From contig NZ_LQOL01000081.1 of the NCBI RefSeq assembly GCF_002101555.1, forward strand, positions 62,001 to 126,000: DNA of 64,000 nt. Direction: 5' to 3'. Positions within the stretch are counted from its first letter, which is position 1. Every line of letters begins with the position of its first letter. The DNA is from Mycolicibacterium canariasense. GTDB taxonomy: Bacteria > Actinomycetota > Actinomycetes > Mycobacteriales > Mycobacteriaceae. This document shows positions 7,539-15,691 of this stretch, in pieces. Both the position numbers and the translations under genes were made by a program. A model generated the notes under the pieces. It was given only the letters and a program-made list of their open reading frames with translations. It did not search any database and was not told where the DNA came from.

Positions 7539-8997
7539 CCGGCTCCGCCACATTCGTCGGCACGGCGGGCGACCCGGCGGCCGGCCCAGCTGCAGTAGAC
7601 ACCGGAAATCCGATCCGCGGCACTCCCGGGGTGCCCAGCCGGCCCGCCAGCCACGGCAGCGACGCGGTGAACGTCGACTTCGCGAACGGCCAGTCGTGCT
7701 TGCCCGGGGCGGCGATCACCGCGCAGTCCATCCCCTTGGCGGCGCCGAGCGCACACAGGGAGTGCGCGGCCGCCGTCTGATCGCCCGGGTTACCGCCGGC
7801 ATCCCGGCCGCCCAACCCGACCGCGTCGGCGGCAGCGGCAGGGTCCCCCTTGTGCGGCGTCTGCGGGGTGCTGGAAATCTCGAACCACCCGGCCACGCCC
7901 CGATAGCTGCCGTGCGCGTTCATCACCGTGGTGGGGTCGAAGTCGGCCCACGCGGTCTCGCTGCCCCCGAACAATCGGCTGACGGTCTGCTCGTGGGTGC
8001 CCGCGGTGGGCCCCAGATCACCGGCGATGTCGACGAACGCGCTGAACAGGTCGGGATGCATGACGGTCAGGTCGACCGCGCAAGTACCGCCCATCGACCA
8101 CCCGACGATGCCCCAGTTGGCGGCCGCGGGACTCACCCCGAATGTCGAATTCACGTACGGCACAACATCTTTGGTGAGGTGGTCGGCGACGTTGCCGCGC
8201 GGTCCGTTGACGCACTCGGTGTCGTTGTTGAAAGATCCGCCGCTGTCGACGAAGACGAACACCGGGGCGTTGCCGCCGTGCGCCGCGGCGAATGCGTCCA
8301 TGGTCGCGGCGGCGTCACCGGTACGCAGCCAGTCCGCCGGTGTGTTGAACTCCCCGCCGATCATCATGACCGCCGGCAGTTGGGTGGCGCCGGCGAACCA
8401 GGCCGGCGGCAGGTAGACCAGCTCGGTGCGGTGTTTGAATCCCGAGGCGTCGGCCGGAATGGTCACCGGGACGACGGCGCCGTGGGCGGGCACGGTGTGC
8501 GCGGCCTTCTGCGCCTGCACGGTGGCCAGGTCCGTTTCGTCGGGCAGCGGTCCGGCGGTCAGCTGGTTCCACGCGGTCTGCACCGTCGGGAAGTAACCCA
8601 CCCACAGATTCACCGCCAGCGCCGTACTGAGCAGACACCCGGCCACCGCGAGTGCCGAGACACCGCGACGCCACCAGGGCGCCGACATCCAGCCGAACAC
8701 CGCGACACCGATCGCCAGCCCGCTCAGGCCGATCCACACCCACAGTTCGTCGGGAGCCGGATCGTCGGCCATGCCCTGGGAATCGATGAACCAGTTCGAC
8801 CAGGCCGCCGCGGCGACACCGAGGAGCAGCGCCAGCGGCAACCACAGCAGCCGCCAGCGCCGGGTGCGCCAGCCCACCGCAGCGATCAGGATCGCCGCGG
8901 CGCCGAGCTGGATCGCGACGGGCAGCCAGCCCCGTAACAACGAAAGGCCGTGGTGGTACGGATCCGCTGCGGCGGCATCGGCGAGCAGCATCGTCAC
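7525..8997 (-). CDS. membrane-anchored esterase of the antigen 85/esterase D superfamily
   Basis: A 490-residue protein with four membrane helices in the first 135 residues, a linker, then an alpha/beta-hydrolase domain from about residue 165. GWSMGG (299-304) gives the nucleophile Ser301, and GKHDWPFA near residue 455 is the likely catalytic histidine. The active domain is expected outside the membrane. Members of this group act on trehalose mycolates or other esters, but the substrate cannot be read here. It starts with a GTG at 8997 and its 3' end overlaps the Ddn-like gene by 14 bases. Confidence 0.82.
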   Translation of the reverse strand: MTMLLADAAAADPYHHGLSLLRGWLPVAIQLGAAAILIAAVGWRTRRWRLLWLPLALLLGVAAAAWSNWFIDSQGMADDPAPDELWVWIGLSGLAIGVAVFGWMSAPWWRRGVSALAVAGCLLSTALAVNLWVGYFPTVQTAWNQLTAGPLPDETDLATVQAQKAAHTVPAHGAVVPVTIPADASGFKHRTELVYLPPAWFAGATQLPAVMMIGGEFNTPADWLRTGDAAATMDAFAAAHGGNAPVFVFVDSGGSFNNDTECVNGPRGNVADHLTKDVVPYVNSTFGVSPAAANWGIVGWSMGGTCAVDLTVMHPDLFSAFVDIAGDLGPTAGTHEQTVSRLFGGSETAWADFDPTTVMNAHGSYRGVAGWFEISSTPQTPHKGDPAAAADAVGLGGRDAGGNPGDQTAAAHSLCALGAAKGMDCAVIAAPGKHDWPFAKSTFTASLPWLAGRLGTPGVPRIGFPVSTAAGPAAGSPAVPTNVAEPATGK

Positions 8998-9023
8998 ACC
9001 GACATCATGCCGATGTAATCTTT

Positions 9024-9066
9024 ATGTGCGCTGTGAGACAAGGGCTTTCGCGCACAGCCGGCACAT
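9024..9066. repeat. nested inverted repeats upstream of the esterase gene
   Basis: Two inverted repeats are interleaved: ATGTGC (9024-9029) with GCACAT (9061-9066), and GTGCGC (9026-9031) with GCGCAC (9050-9055). They lie between the stop of the nitronate monooxygenase gene and the start of the esterase gene. They could end the upstream transcript or bind a regulator; no U-tract follows. Confidence 0.45.
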
Positions 9067-9106
9067 AGACATGCAGGTTACGGCTCGACGCCGGCGCCGG
9101 GGCGCC

Positions 9107-10243
9107 TCAGTCGGGCAGCGAGCGACTCAGCCGCTCGGTGGCGGCCACGTAATCCTCGATGAACTCCAGCACCACGTCCCGCGCCGGCCGCACCTTGTTC
9201 ATCAGCCCGACACCCTGACCGACGAAATAGGTGGCCAACGCCTGGGCACCCTCATGTCCCTGGGCGGCGAGCGCGTCGACGCGGCGCAGCACCGGCTCGC
9301 TCAGCATGTTCTGCAGCGGCAACGGCAGCGGCTGCTGCCCACTCGTCGGCGCCCAGGCATCGGTCCAGTCCGACACCAGCTGCCGCGACGGTTTGCCGGT
9401 GCGGCCCGCCGACCGCACGGTGTCACGCGAACTGGCCGCCAGCATCTTGGCGACGGTGTGCGGCTCGGTCTCGGCTTCCTCGGTCGTCAGCCACACCGAG
9501 CCGGTCCATGCGCCGGCCGCGCCGAGCGCCACCGACGCCGCCATCTGCCTGCCGGTGACGATGCCGCCGGCGGCCAGCACCGGGGTCGAGCTGCCGATCG
9601 CCGCCAACGCCTCTATCACCTCGGGCACCACCACCAGCGTCGACACCTCACCGCAGTGCCCGCCGGCTTCGGTGCCTTGGGCCACGATCAGATCCACGCC
9701 GGCGGCAACCTGCTTGACGGCGTGCTCCTTGGCGCCGACCAACGCGGCCACCGGTATGCCGTGTTCGCGACCGGCCTCGATCATGTAGTCCGGCGGCACC
9801 CCGAGCGCATTGGCCATCAGCTTGATGGGATGGCTCAGCGCAACCTGCAGCAGATCGGAGCCGGTGCCGCCGGCCAGCACGGGAGCGCCGGTGCGCGGCG
9901 TGGGATCCGGCTCGATGCCGTGCTCACGCAGCAGGTTGTCGATGTAGTCGCGGTAGTCCTGCGGGATCCGGGCGGCCAGATCGGCCTTGCTGAGCCGCTC
10001 GCCCTTGCCCTCGAATTTGGCGGGCACGATGATGTCGACACCGTAGGGCTTGCCGTGCACGTGCTGGTCGATCCAGATGAGCTCGCGATCCAGCTGCTCG
10101 GGTGTGAAGGCGGCGCCGCCGAGCACCCCGAAGCCGCCGGCGTTGGTCACCGCGGCGACCACATCGCGGCAGTGGCTAAAGGCGAACAGGGGGAAGTCGA
10201 TGCCGTATTGCGCGCAGAGCGCCGAGGGGGACGTCGGTGTCAC
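9107..10243 (-). CDS. nitronate monooxygenase family FMN enzyme
   Basis: A TIM-barrel flavoprotein of the NMO/2-nitropropane dioxygenase class, about 378 residues. AGGFGVLGG is near the N-terminus, and QGTEAGGHCGE and LAAGGIVTGRQMAASVALGA form the phosphate-binding end. It probably oxidises nitronates or a related substrate using FMN. GTG 10243 is preceded at exactly six bases by GATAAT (10255-10250), so the mRNA may be leaderless and start at this codon; the TTG at 10267 would add eight residues. Confidence 0.82.
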   Translation of the reverse strand: MTPTSPSALCAQYGIDFPLFAFSHCRDVVAAVTNAGGFGVLGGAAFTPEQLDRELIWIDQHVHGKPYGVDIIVPAKFEGKGERLSKADLAARIPQDYRDYIDNLLREHGIEPDPTPRTGAPVLAGGTGSDLLQVALSHPIKLMANALGVPPDYMIEAGREHGIPVAALVGAKEHAVKQVAAGVDLIVAQGTEAGGHCGEVSTLVVVPEVIEALAAIGSSTPVLAAGGIVTGRQMAASVALGAAGAWTGSVWLTTEEAETEPHTVAKMLAASSRDTVRSAGRTGKPSRQLVSDWTDAWAPTSGQQPLPLPLQNMLSEPVLRRVDALAAQGHEGAQALATYFVGQGVGLMNKVRPARDVVLEFIEDYVAATERLSRSLPD

Positions 10244-10249
10244 CCGCTC

Positions 10250-10255
10250 ATTATC
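10250..10255 (-). promoter_or_regulatory. -10 element for leaderless start of the nitronate monooxygenase gene
   Basis: GATAAT ends seven bases upstream of the GTG at 10243, the spacing expected when transcription begins at the first base of the start codon. Leaderless mRNAs starting with ATG or GTG are frequent in mycobacteria. Confidence 0.4.
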
Positions 10256-10279
10256 GACACCTGTCAAGTTTGACGGAAG

Positions 10280-11056
10280 TCAGGGCAGGTCGAACGGCAG
10301 CGTCACACCCTCGTGCGCCAGGCAGTGCGTGCAGGTCGATGCGTTCGCCACACCCCCAATGGCCTCCCGCACCAGCTTCTTGAAGCCGACCATGTTGCGC
10401 TCGAACTCGGCGAACACGTCCACCGCCCGCACACCGGCCCCCGCTTCCACGCCGGCATCCAGGTCGGTTACCAAAGCGATTGCCGCATAACATATTTCCA
10501 ATTCACGGGCGAGCACCGCCTCCGGGTAACCGGTCATGTTCACCAGGGTGAAACCCTGGTCGGCGAACCACCGGCTCTCGGCCCGGGTGGAGAACCGCGG
10601 CCCCTGGATCACCACCATGGTGCCGCCGTCGACAACACCGGGCAATTCGGCGGCCGCGGCCCGCAAGGACGGGCAGTACGGATCGGCGAACCCCACGTGG
10701 ATCCCGCCGGCATCGAAATAGGTGTCCACCCGCCCACTGGTGCGGTCCACCAGCTGATCGGGCACCACCATGGCGCCGGGCCCCAGCGCCGGGTGCAGGC
10801 TGCCGACCGCGCACGGCGCGAAGATGCGGCGCACACCGAGCGCCCGCATCGCCCACATGTTGGCCCGGTACGGCACCGTGTGCGGCGAGAACTCGTGGCG
10901 CACCCCGTGCCTCGGCAGGAAGGCGACCTCGTGCTCGCCGACGGCGCCGACGGTGATCGCCGCGCTGGGTGCGCCGTAAGGCGTGTCCAGGTTGATGCTG
11001 CGCGCATCCGGACCGAAGAACGAATAGAACCCGCTACCGCCGATTACTCCGAGCAT
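10280..11056 (-). CDS. S-methyl-5'-thioadenosine phosphorylase (Rv0535-like)
   Basis: A 258-residue purine nucleoside phosphorylase-type enzyme. GGSGFYSF at the N-terminus, FLPRHGVRHEFSPH for phosphate binding, and NMTGYPEAVLARELEICYA near residue 185 mark the MTAP subfamily. It recycles methylthioadenosine from polyamine or homoserine-lactone-type chemistry to adenine and methylthioribose-1-phosphate. It corresponds to the M. tuberculosis gene annotated pnp/Rv0535. Its start is the ATG at 11056, 17 bases after the stop of the short gene upstream. Confidence 0.88.
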   Translation of the reverse strand: MLGVIGGSGFYSFFGPDARSINLDTPYGAPSAAITVGAVGEHEVAFLPRHGVRHEFSPHTVPYRANMWAMRALGVRRIFAPCAVGSLHPALGPGAMVVPDQLVDRTSGRVDTYFDAGGIHVGFADPYCPSLRAAAAELPGVVDGGTMVVIQGPRFSTRAESRWFADQGFTLVNMTGYPEAVLARELEICYAAIALVTDLDAGVEAGAGVRAVDVFAEFERNMVGFKKLVREAIGGVANASTCTHCLAHEGVTLPFDLP

Positions 11057-11073
11057 CCGCCCATTCTGCTGGG

Positions 11074-11307
11074 TCAGTCGGCGGCGGGCTCCGCCACCTC
11101 GGCGTTCAACTCGGCCCTTTCGGCGGCCTGCTTGGCGGCGTCACGGATGGCAAAGGCGTCGGTGGCCAGCCCACCGATCGCGTTGGCCACGTCCTTGACC
11201 GCGGTGGTGATGATACTGGCCACTTCCCCCACGGTCGACGCCACCGACTCGACGCCCTCTTGCAAGGCGTCTTTGGCGATTTCGGTCTTGCTCAGGCGGT
11301 CGGTCAT
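11074..11307 (-). CDS. small hypothetical protein, helical (77 aa)
   Basis: A 77-residue product beginning MTDRLSKTEI. It is helical and alanine-rich, with a central segment VASTVGEVASIITTAVKDV that could be amphipathic, and an acidic end. I recognise no family. ATG 11307 is preferred over the longer frame reaching 11427, since that extension is a translation of the 26-bp tandem repeats. A perfect palindrome sits 9 bases upstream of the start. Confidence 0.6.
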   Translation of the reverse strand: MTDRLSKTEIAKDALQEGVESVASTVGEVASIITTAVKDVANAIGGLATDAFAIRDAAKQAAERAELNAEVAEPAAD

Positions 11308-11315
11308 GAGACAAG

Positions 11316-11341
11316 TGTCACGTGGCGTACGCCACGTGACA
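11316..11341. promoter_or_regulatory. perfect 26-bp palindrome (candidate operator)
   Basis: The half-site TGTCACGTGGCGT (11316-11328) is followed immediately by its exact complement (11329-11341), with no spacer. It lies in the divergent region between the 77-residue gene (minus) and menA (plus), 9 bases before the former's ATG. Length and symmetry resemble operators of TetR-type dimers; the core CACGTG occurs twice. The binding protein is unknown. Confidence 0.65.
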
Positions 11342-11368
11342 AGGTGCCGCTTATCACGCCAGTTCACA

Positions 11369-11432
11369 GCACCATGCGACTTCGCCCTCACGTCGCACCA
11401 TGCGACTTCGCCCTCACGTCGCACCATGCGAC
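11369..11432. repeat. 26-bp tandem repeats, 2.5 copies, before menA
   Basis: Units at 11369-11394 and 11395-11420 are identical, and 11421-11432 repeats the first 12 bases. Each unit contains an ATG (11374, 11400, 11426). Since 26 is not a multiple of three, copy number decides which upstream ATG is in frame with menA; at present the one at 11374 is, and would add 23 residues to MenA. Confidence 0.9.
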
Positions 11433-11442
11433 CATGGCCCGC

Positions 11443-12312
11443 ATGGCTACCTTTGCGCAGTGGGTGGAAGGCGCGCGTCCTCGCACCCTGCCCAATGCCG
11501 TCGCACCCGTCCTGGCCGGGACCGGGGCAGCCGCCGCGCTCGGCGACGCGGTGTGGTGGAAGGCGCTGTTGGCGCTGCTGGTCTCACTGGCCCTGATCGT
11601 CGGGGTGAACTACGCCAACGACTACTCCGACGGCATCCGCGGCACCGACGACGTGCGCTCCGGCCCGCTGCGGCTGGTCGGTTCCCGGGTCGCCTCTCCG
11701 CGGGCGGTGCTCACCGCGGCGCTGGTCAGCCTGTCCATCGGCGCGGCGGCGGGCCTGGCGCTGGCGATCGTGAGCGAGCCGTGGCTGATCGCCGTCGGCG
11801 CCGCCTGCATCGCCGGCGCCTGGCTGTACACCGGCGGGTCGACGCCCTACGGCTATCGCGGTCTGGGCGAGGTGGCCGTCTTCGTCTTCTTCGGGCTGGT
11901 CGCGGTACTGGGTACGCAGTACACCCAGGCGCTGCGGGTGGACTGGGTCGGGCTGGCCGCCGCGGTGGCCGTCGGCTGCCTGTCCTCGGCGGTGCTGGTG
12001 GCCAACAACTTGCGCGATATCCCGACCGACAGCGAAACCGGCAAGATCACCCTGGCCGTGCGGCTCGGCGACGCCCGCACCCGGCTGCTGTACCAGGTAC
12101 TGGTCGCGGTCGCGTTCGCCATGACGTTCGTGCTCATGGCGGCCACCCCGTGGTGCGCCGCCGGACTGGTGGCCGCACCGCTGGCGGTGCGGGCCACCGC
12201 ACCGGTGCGGCGCGGCCTCGGCGGGCGGGAGCTGATCCCGGTGCTGCGCGACACCGGACTGACCATGCTGGTGTGGTCGGTCGCGGTGGCGGCGGCACTG
12301 ACCTTCGGCTAA
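11443..12312 (+). CDS. menA: 1,4-dihydroxy-2-naphthoate polyprenyltransferase MenA
   Basis: A 289-residue UbiA-family integral membrane prenyltransferase with eight to nine helices, joining a polyprenyl chain to dihydroxynaphthoate in menaquinone synthesis. The first Asp-rich motif is NYANDYSDGIRGTDD and the second is NNLRDIPTD. The start MATFAQWVEGARPRTLPN aligns with M. tuberculosis MenA (MASFAQW); ATG 11434 would add three residues. No Shine-Dalgarno is visible. It overlaps the converging SDR gene by 4 bases. menE lies 10 kb upstream. Confidence 0.93.
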   Translation: MATFAQWVEGARPRTLPNAVAPVLAGTGAAAALGDAVWWKALLALLVSLALIVGVNYANDYSDGIRGTDDVRSGPLRLVGSRVASPRAVLTAALVSLSIGAAAGLALAIVSEPWLIAVGAACIAGAWLYTGGSTPYGYRGLGEVAVFVFFGLVAVLGTQYTQALRVDWVGLAAAVAVGCLSSAVLVANNLRDIPTDSETGKITLAVRLGDARTRLLYQVLVAVAFAMTFVLMAATPWCAAGLVAAPLAVRATAPVRRGLGGRELIPVLRDTGLTMLVWSVAVAAALTFG

Positions 12313-13073
12313 CTCGCGTGCGGGTCGGCCGAGTTGAGCACCGCGACGGCATGGTCGTAGTCCCCGCGCACCTCGGCGTAGCGCAGGAACTTGACGTTCT
12401 CGACCTGAATCTCCCTGGCGTCGGGCCGGCTTTCCAGGATGCCGACCACCTCGTCGACGAAATCCTGGAGCGGCATGGCCCACTCGCTGTCGCGCTGCCC
12501 GGGCACCAGGTCGGTCCGCACCGCGGGCGGCTCGAGCTCCTTGAACTCGACCGACGACCCGGCGAACTGCAGGCGCAACGTCTCGGTCAGCAGGTGGATG
12601 GCCGCCTTGGAGGCGTTGTAGCTGGGGGTGACCCGCAACGGAGTGAAGCCCAGCCCCGAGGAGACGGTCATCACGGTAGCCGCCGGCTGCTTCTGTAGAT
12701 GCTCGATGAACGCGGCGATCAGCCGGATCGGGCCGAGCACGTTGGTGGTGATGGTCGACTCGGCCGACGCCAGGAACGACTCGGGGTGGCGCCAGTCCTC
12801 GATGCTCATCACCCCGGCCATGGTGATCAACACGTTCAGGCCGGGATGGGCGGCCAGCACCTGCGCGGCGACGGCGGTGATGCTGTCCGGGTCGGCGGTG
12901 TCGATCCGGACAGCGTCCACATCGGGGTGCTCGGCCACGATCCGGTCCAGCAGTTCCTGCCGACGTCCCCCGACGATGACCTTGTTCCCCTTGTCCCGCA
13001 ACGCGAGTGCGAGCGCCAAGCCGATACCACTGGTGGCGCCGGGGATGAAAACGGTGTTGCCGGAGATCTTCAT
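12309..13073 (-). CDS. short-chain dehydrogenase/reductase (DltE-like)
   Basis: A 254-residue Rossmann protein with the cofactor motif GATSGIGLA (about 12-20), GGRR after strand 2 suggesting NADP preference, and the catalytic YNASKAA with an upstream Ser in VSSGLGF. This shape fits the DltE-type atypical SDRs. The substrate is unknown. The start is ATG 13073; longer frames run into the divergent LysR gene, which probably regulates it. Confidence 0.83.
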   Translation of the reverse strand: MKISGNTVFIPGATSGIGLALALALRDKGNKVIVGGRRQELLDRIVAEHPDVDAVRIDTADPDSITAVAAQVLAAHPGLNVLITMAGVMSIEDWRHPESFLASAESTITTNVLGPIRLIAAFIEHLQKQPAATVMTVSSGLGFTPLRVTPSYNASKAAIHLLTETLRLQFAGSSVEFKELEPPAVRTDLVPGQRDSEWAMPLQDFVDEVVGILESRPDAREIQVENVKFLRYAEVRGDYDHAVAVLNSADPHAS

Positions 13074-13131
13074 GGAATTCAGGGTGCCGGACCAGCAACC
13101 ATCTGTCACATGCATATCTATGATGGCTAGC

Positions 13132-14037
13132 ATGCTCACCACGCATATCGATCGGGTGGACCTGAACCTGTTGACGCCGCTGGTCGCCCTGCTCGAGGAG
13201 CGTCAGGTTTCCCGTGCCGCCGCGCGGGTGGGCTTGAGCCAGCCGGCGATGAGCCGGGCGCTGCAACGGCTGCGCCGGGTGCTCGACGACCCGCTGCTGG
13301 TGCGCGACCCGGACGGCTTCCGGCTCACCGCCCGGGCACAGGACATCTACGACCAGCTCACCACCGTGGTGCCACTGCTCCAACATCTGTTGTCCCCCAA
13401 CGAGTTCGACCCGAGTCAGTCCAGCGCGCCGGTCAACCTGGCCGGCAGCGACTACGCCGTGCAGACCTTCGGCCCCGCGATCTGCCGGCAGGTGCGCACC
13501 CAGTCCCCCGCCACCACGGTCCGCTTCCACAACCTGGGCCTGGACGGGATCATCGACCAGATCCGCAGTGGCGCAGTCGATATCGGGCTGTACGGCGGTC
13601 ACCTGCCACCGGATCTACAGGCCGAAACGCTCTTCGTCGAGGACTTCGTCTGCGTGCTGGCCCATGATCACCCGCTGGCCGGCGCGGCCGGCATCACGCT
13701 GGACGACTACCTGCGCCATCCGCATATCGTCATCGACACCGCCGACGGCCGCCAGACCGCAGTGGACCGTCCCCTGGCGTTGCTGGGCCGCCCACGCGAT
13801 GCCGCCGTCGCCGTGCCGTACCACTCGTCGGCACTGGCTCTACTGCCCGGAACCGATTTGATCGCAACGCTTCCCGCTCGCTTACGCGCGGGCTGGGACG
13901 GCGCGCAGGCGCTGTGCGCGGTACCGGCGCCCACCGAGGTCGCGACCCTGCCGTACCAGATGATCTGGAACCGCGTCTTCGACACCGATCACCGGCACGC
14001 CTGGCTGCGCGGCGTCGTGCGGGCCGCCGCCGGTTAG
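13132..14037 (+). CDS. LysR-family transcriptional regulator
   Basis: A protein of about 301 residues with an N-terminal winged helix (ARVGLSQPAMSRALQRLRR, near residues 35-55) and a LysR effector-binding domain (VNLAGSDYAVQTFGP onward). It is divergent from the SDR gene across a 58-base gap, the usual arrangement for a LysR regulator and its target. ATG 13132 is chosen; ATG 13120 and 13123 in the same frame are possible. The intergenic region has TGCATATC/GCATGC-rich sequence but no clean T-N11-A box that I could fix. Confidence 0.83.
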   Translation: MLTTHIDRVDLNLLTPLVALLEERQVSRAAARVGLSQPAMSRALQRLRRVLDDPLLVRDPDGFRLTARAQDIYDQLTTVVPLLQHLLSPNEFDPSQSSAPVNLAGSDYAVQTFGPAICRQVRTQSPATTVRFHNLGLDGIIDQIRSGAVDIGLYGGHLPPDLQAETLFVEDFVCVLAHDHPLAGAAGITLDDYLRHPHIVIDTADGRQTAVDRPLALLGRPRDAAVAVPYHSSALALLPGTDLIATLPARLRAGWDGAQALCAVPAPTEVATLPYQMIWNRVFDTDHRHAWLRGVVRAAAG

Positions 14038-14345
14038 GTCGCCTTCGGCCCGTCCTCACCACGGAGCCGGGCCTGCAACGACTCCCGATCCTTGCGGCGG
14101 CGTTCGTCGAATGCCGCGATGCTTGCGGTGGCCCGTCGACGCAACGGCGCGAACAGCCAGATGCCCAGCGGGAGCGCCAACACGATGGCGAACAACACCG
14201 CCACGATCAACGGGAACTCGCGGATCCCGAGCAGGTGACCGGCTCCGACGATCACCACGGTGAGCACCGCGGCAAGCGCCAGCCGGGCCAGCAGATAGGC
14301 TCCGACGTCACGCAACATCCGGGTTCCCGGCCGACCATCAGACAC
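14034..14345 (-). CDS. DUF4229 membrane protein (Rv0531-like)
   Basis: A 103-residue protein with two membrane helices (LARLALAAVLTVVIVGAG and LIVAVLFAIVLALPLGIWLF) and a basic cytoplasmic tail of RRR and ERRRKDRE. It matches Rv0531 in length and pattern. Function is unknown. GTG 14345 is chosen because VSDGRPGTRMLRDVG aligns with Rv0531; ATG at MLRDVG is the alternative. It overlaps the converging LysR gene by 4 bases. Confidence 0.75.
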   Translation of the reverse strand: MSDGRPGTRMLRDVGAYLLARLALAAVLTVVIVGAGHLLGIREFPLIVAVLFAIVLALPLGIWLFAPLRRRATASIAAFDERRRKDRESLQARLRGEDGPKAT

Positions 14346-14395
14346 GAGCCCGAGCCTACCCACGGCGCGTATATTCGGATCAAGGAGGTTTTCCG

Positions 14396-14560
14396 TTGCA
14401 GTACTTGCTCCTGGTCCTGATCGTGGCCGGGCTTTCCTACGCGGTGTGGCGGGTGGTCCGAGCAGCCGCCGCACGCCCACGCACCCGGGTGATCGGTCCC
14501 GACGACGACCCCGATTTCCTGCGCCGCCTCGGCCACGGGGACAACAACCCCCGCGGTTAG
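14396..14560 (+). CDS. small membrane protein (Rv0530A-like, 54 aa)
   Basis: A 54-residue protein with one N-terminal membrane helix (LQYLLLVLIVAGLSYAVWRVV) and a short polar tail ending VIGPDDDPDFLRRLG, which is the conserved part of Rv0530A. It starts with TTG at 14396, supported by a strong AAGGAGG at 14382-14388. It lies between the Rv0531-like and Rv0530-like genes as in M. tuberculosis. Function is unknown. Confidence 0.75.
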   Translation: MQYLLLVLIVAGLSYAVWRVVRAAAARPRTRVIGPDDDPDFLRRLGHGDNNPRG

Positions 14561-14573
14561 CCGGCGCGACCGC

Positions 14574-15689
14574 TCAGGTCGTGCTCGGGAACCCCGCCGC
14601 GACCACCGCGGCCAGTTTGATCAACGCCTCACGGGTCTGCGGCTTGAGCCGCTCGAGGCTGATCTCGGCACCCTCCTCCAGATGTGGGTCGAACGGCACC
14701 TGCAACACCGCCCGGCAGCGCCGCGCGAAGTGGTCGGTCACCTTCTGCAGGTCGACCTTGCCCGAGCGCGGACGCACCGCGTTCACCACCGCAATCGCGT
14801 TGCGCACCATGTCCTGATGCCCATGCGCGTCGAGCCAGTCCAGGGTGGCCGACGCCGAACGGGCACCGTCCACCGAACCCGAGCTGACCACGATCAGCAC
14901 ATCGGCATGGGACAGCACGGCCGCCATCGCCGAATGCAGCATCCCGGTGCCGCAGTCGGTCAGCACCAGGCTGTAATAGCGCTCCAGCACCTCCAGGGTC
15001 CTGGCGTAGTCCTCGGAACTGAACGCCTCCGACACCGCCGGGTCGCTCTCCGAGGCCAGCACCTCCAGCCGGCTCGGCCCCTGATTGGTGTACCGGCGGA
15101 CGTCGCTGTAGCTGTTGATGCCCTCCGCGTCGCGCAGCAGATGCCGCACCGTGGCCGGGGTCTCCAGCGGCACCTTCTGGCTCAGGGTCCCGCGGTCGGG
15201 GTTGGCGTCCACCGCGATGACGCGGTCACCGCGGGTGGAGGCGAACGTGGCACCCAGGGTCGCGGTGATGGTGGTCTTGCCAACCCCGCCCTTCAGTGAC
15301 AGCAACGCGATCCGGTAGCAGCCCCGCAGCGGCCGGCCCACCTCGCCGAGCAACTTGTTGTAGTCGGTGACCTTCGGGCTCTCGCCCAGATTCAGCGTCT
15401 TGAACGTGGCCAGGTACACCCAGCGCCGCCAACCGCGCGACGGTGCCCGCTTGGGCTGGCCGAGCAGCGCCACCGTGGACAGGTCCAGGTACGGCGCGGG
15501 CAGCGGGAAGGGACTGGTCTGGTCGGCCGGTGCGGGGGCGGCCGCCGGTGGCACGACCACGGCGGGGATGCCGTGCGGCGGGGTCGGCGCGGTCCACTCC
15601 GGCGGCACCTCCTGCGCCGGGTCTTGGCCAGGAACACTGAACCGCTGTTGTCCACGGAAATTGATGGGCTGATCCGGTCCGAGCGGCAC
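14574..15689 (-). CDS. MinD/ParA-like P-loop ATPase (Rv0530-like)
   Basis: A protein of about 371 residues with a proline-rich N-terminal 95 residues and a deviant Walker A LKGGVGKTTITATLG near residue 135, then VIAVDANPDRGTL and LVLTDCGTGML as switch motifs. This is the ParA/MinD class, often called ESX or septum-site ATPase-like in mycobacteria. GTG 15689 directly follows the ccsA stop, so it is the last gene of the cytochrome c maturation operon; a role in placing that machinery is only a guess. Confidence 0.82.
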   Translation of the reverse strand: MPLGPDQPINFRGQQRFSVPGQDPAQEVPPEWTAPTPPHGIPAVVVPPAAAPAPADQTSPFPLPAPYLDLSTVALLGQPKRAPSRGWRRWVYLATFKTLNLGESPKVTDYNKLLGEVGRPLRGCYRIALLSLKGGVGKTTITATLGATFASTRGDRVIAVDANPDRGTLSQKVPLETPATVRHLLRDAEGINSYSDVRRYTNQGPSRLEVLASESDPAVSEAFSSEDYARTLEVLERYYSLVLTDCGTGMLHSAMAAVLSHADVLIVVSSGSVDGARSASATLDWLDAHGHQDMVRNAIAVVNAVRPRSGKVDLQKVTDHFARRCRAVLQVPFDPHLEEGAEISLERLKPQTREALIKLAAVVAAGFPSTT

Positions 15690-15691
15690 TG

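Noticed and set aside
10250..10267. TTGACA and GATAAT as a -35/-10 pair
   Set aside because: They are only 6 bases apart; GATAAT alone may serve as a -10 but TTGACA cannot be its -35.
11369..11432. Short CRISPR-like array
   Set aside because: The units are directly adjacent with no spacers and there are no cas genes; it is a simple tandem repeat.
11584..13602. A 672-codon minus-strand frame across menA and the SDR/LysR genes
   Set aside because: It is antisense to menA and LysR and off-frame to the SDR; the composition is low-complexity Arg/Gly.
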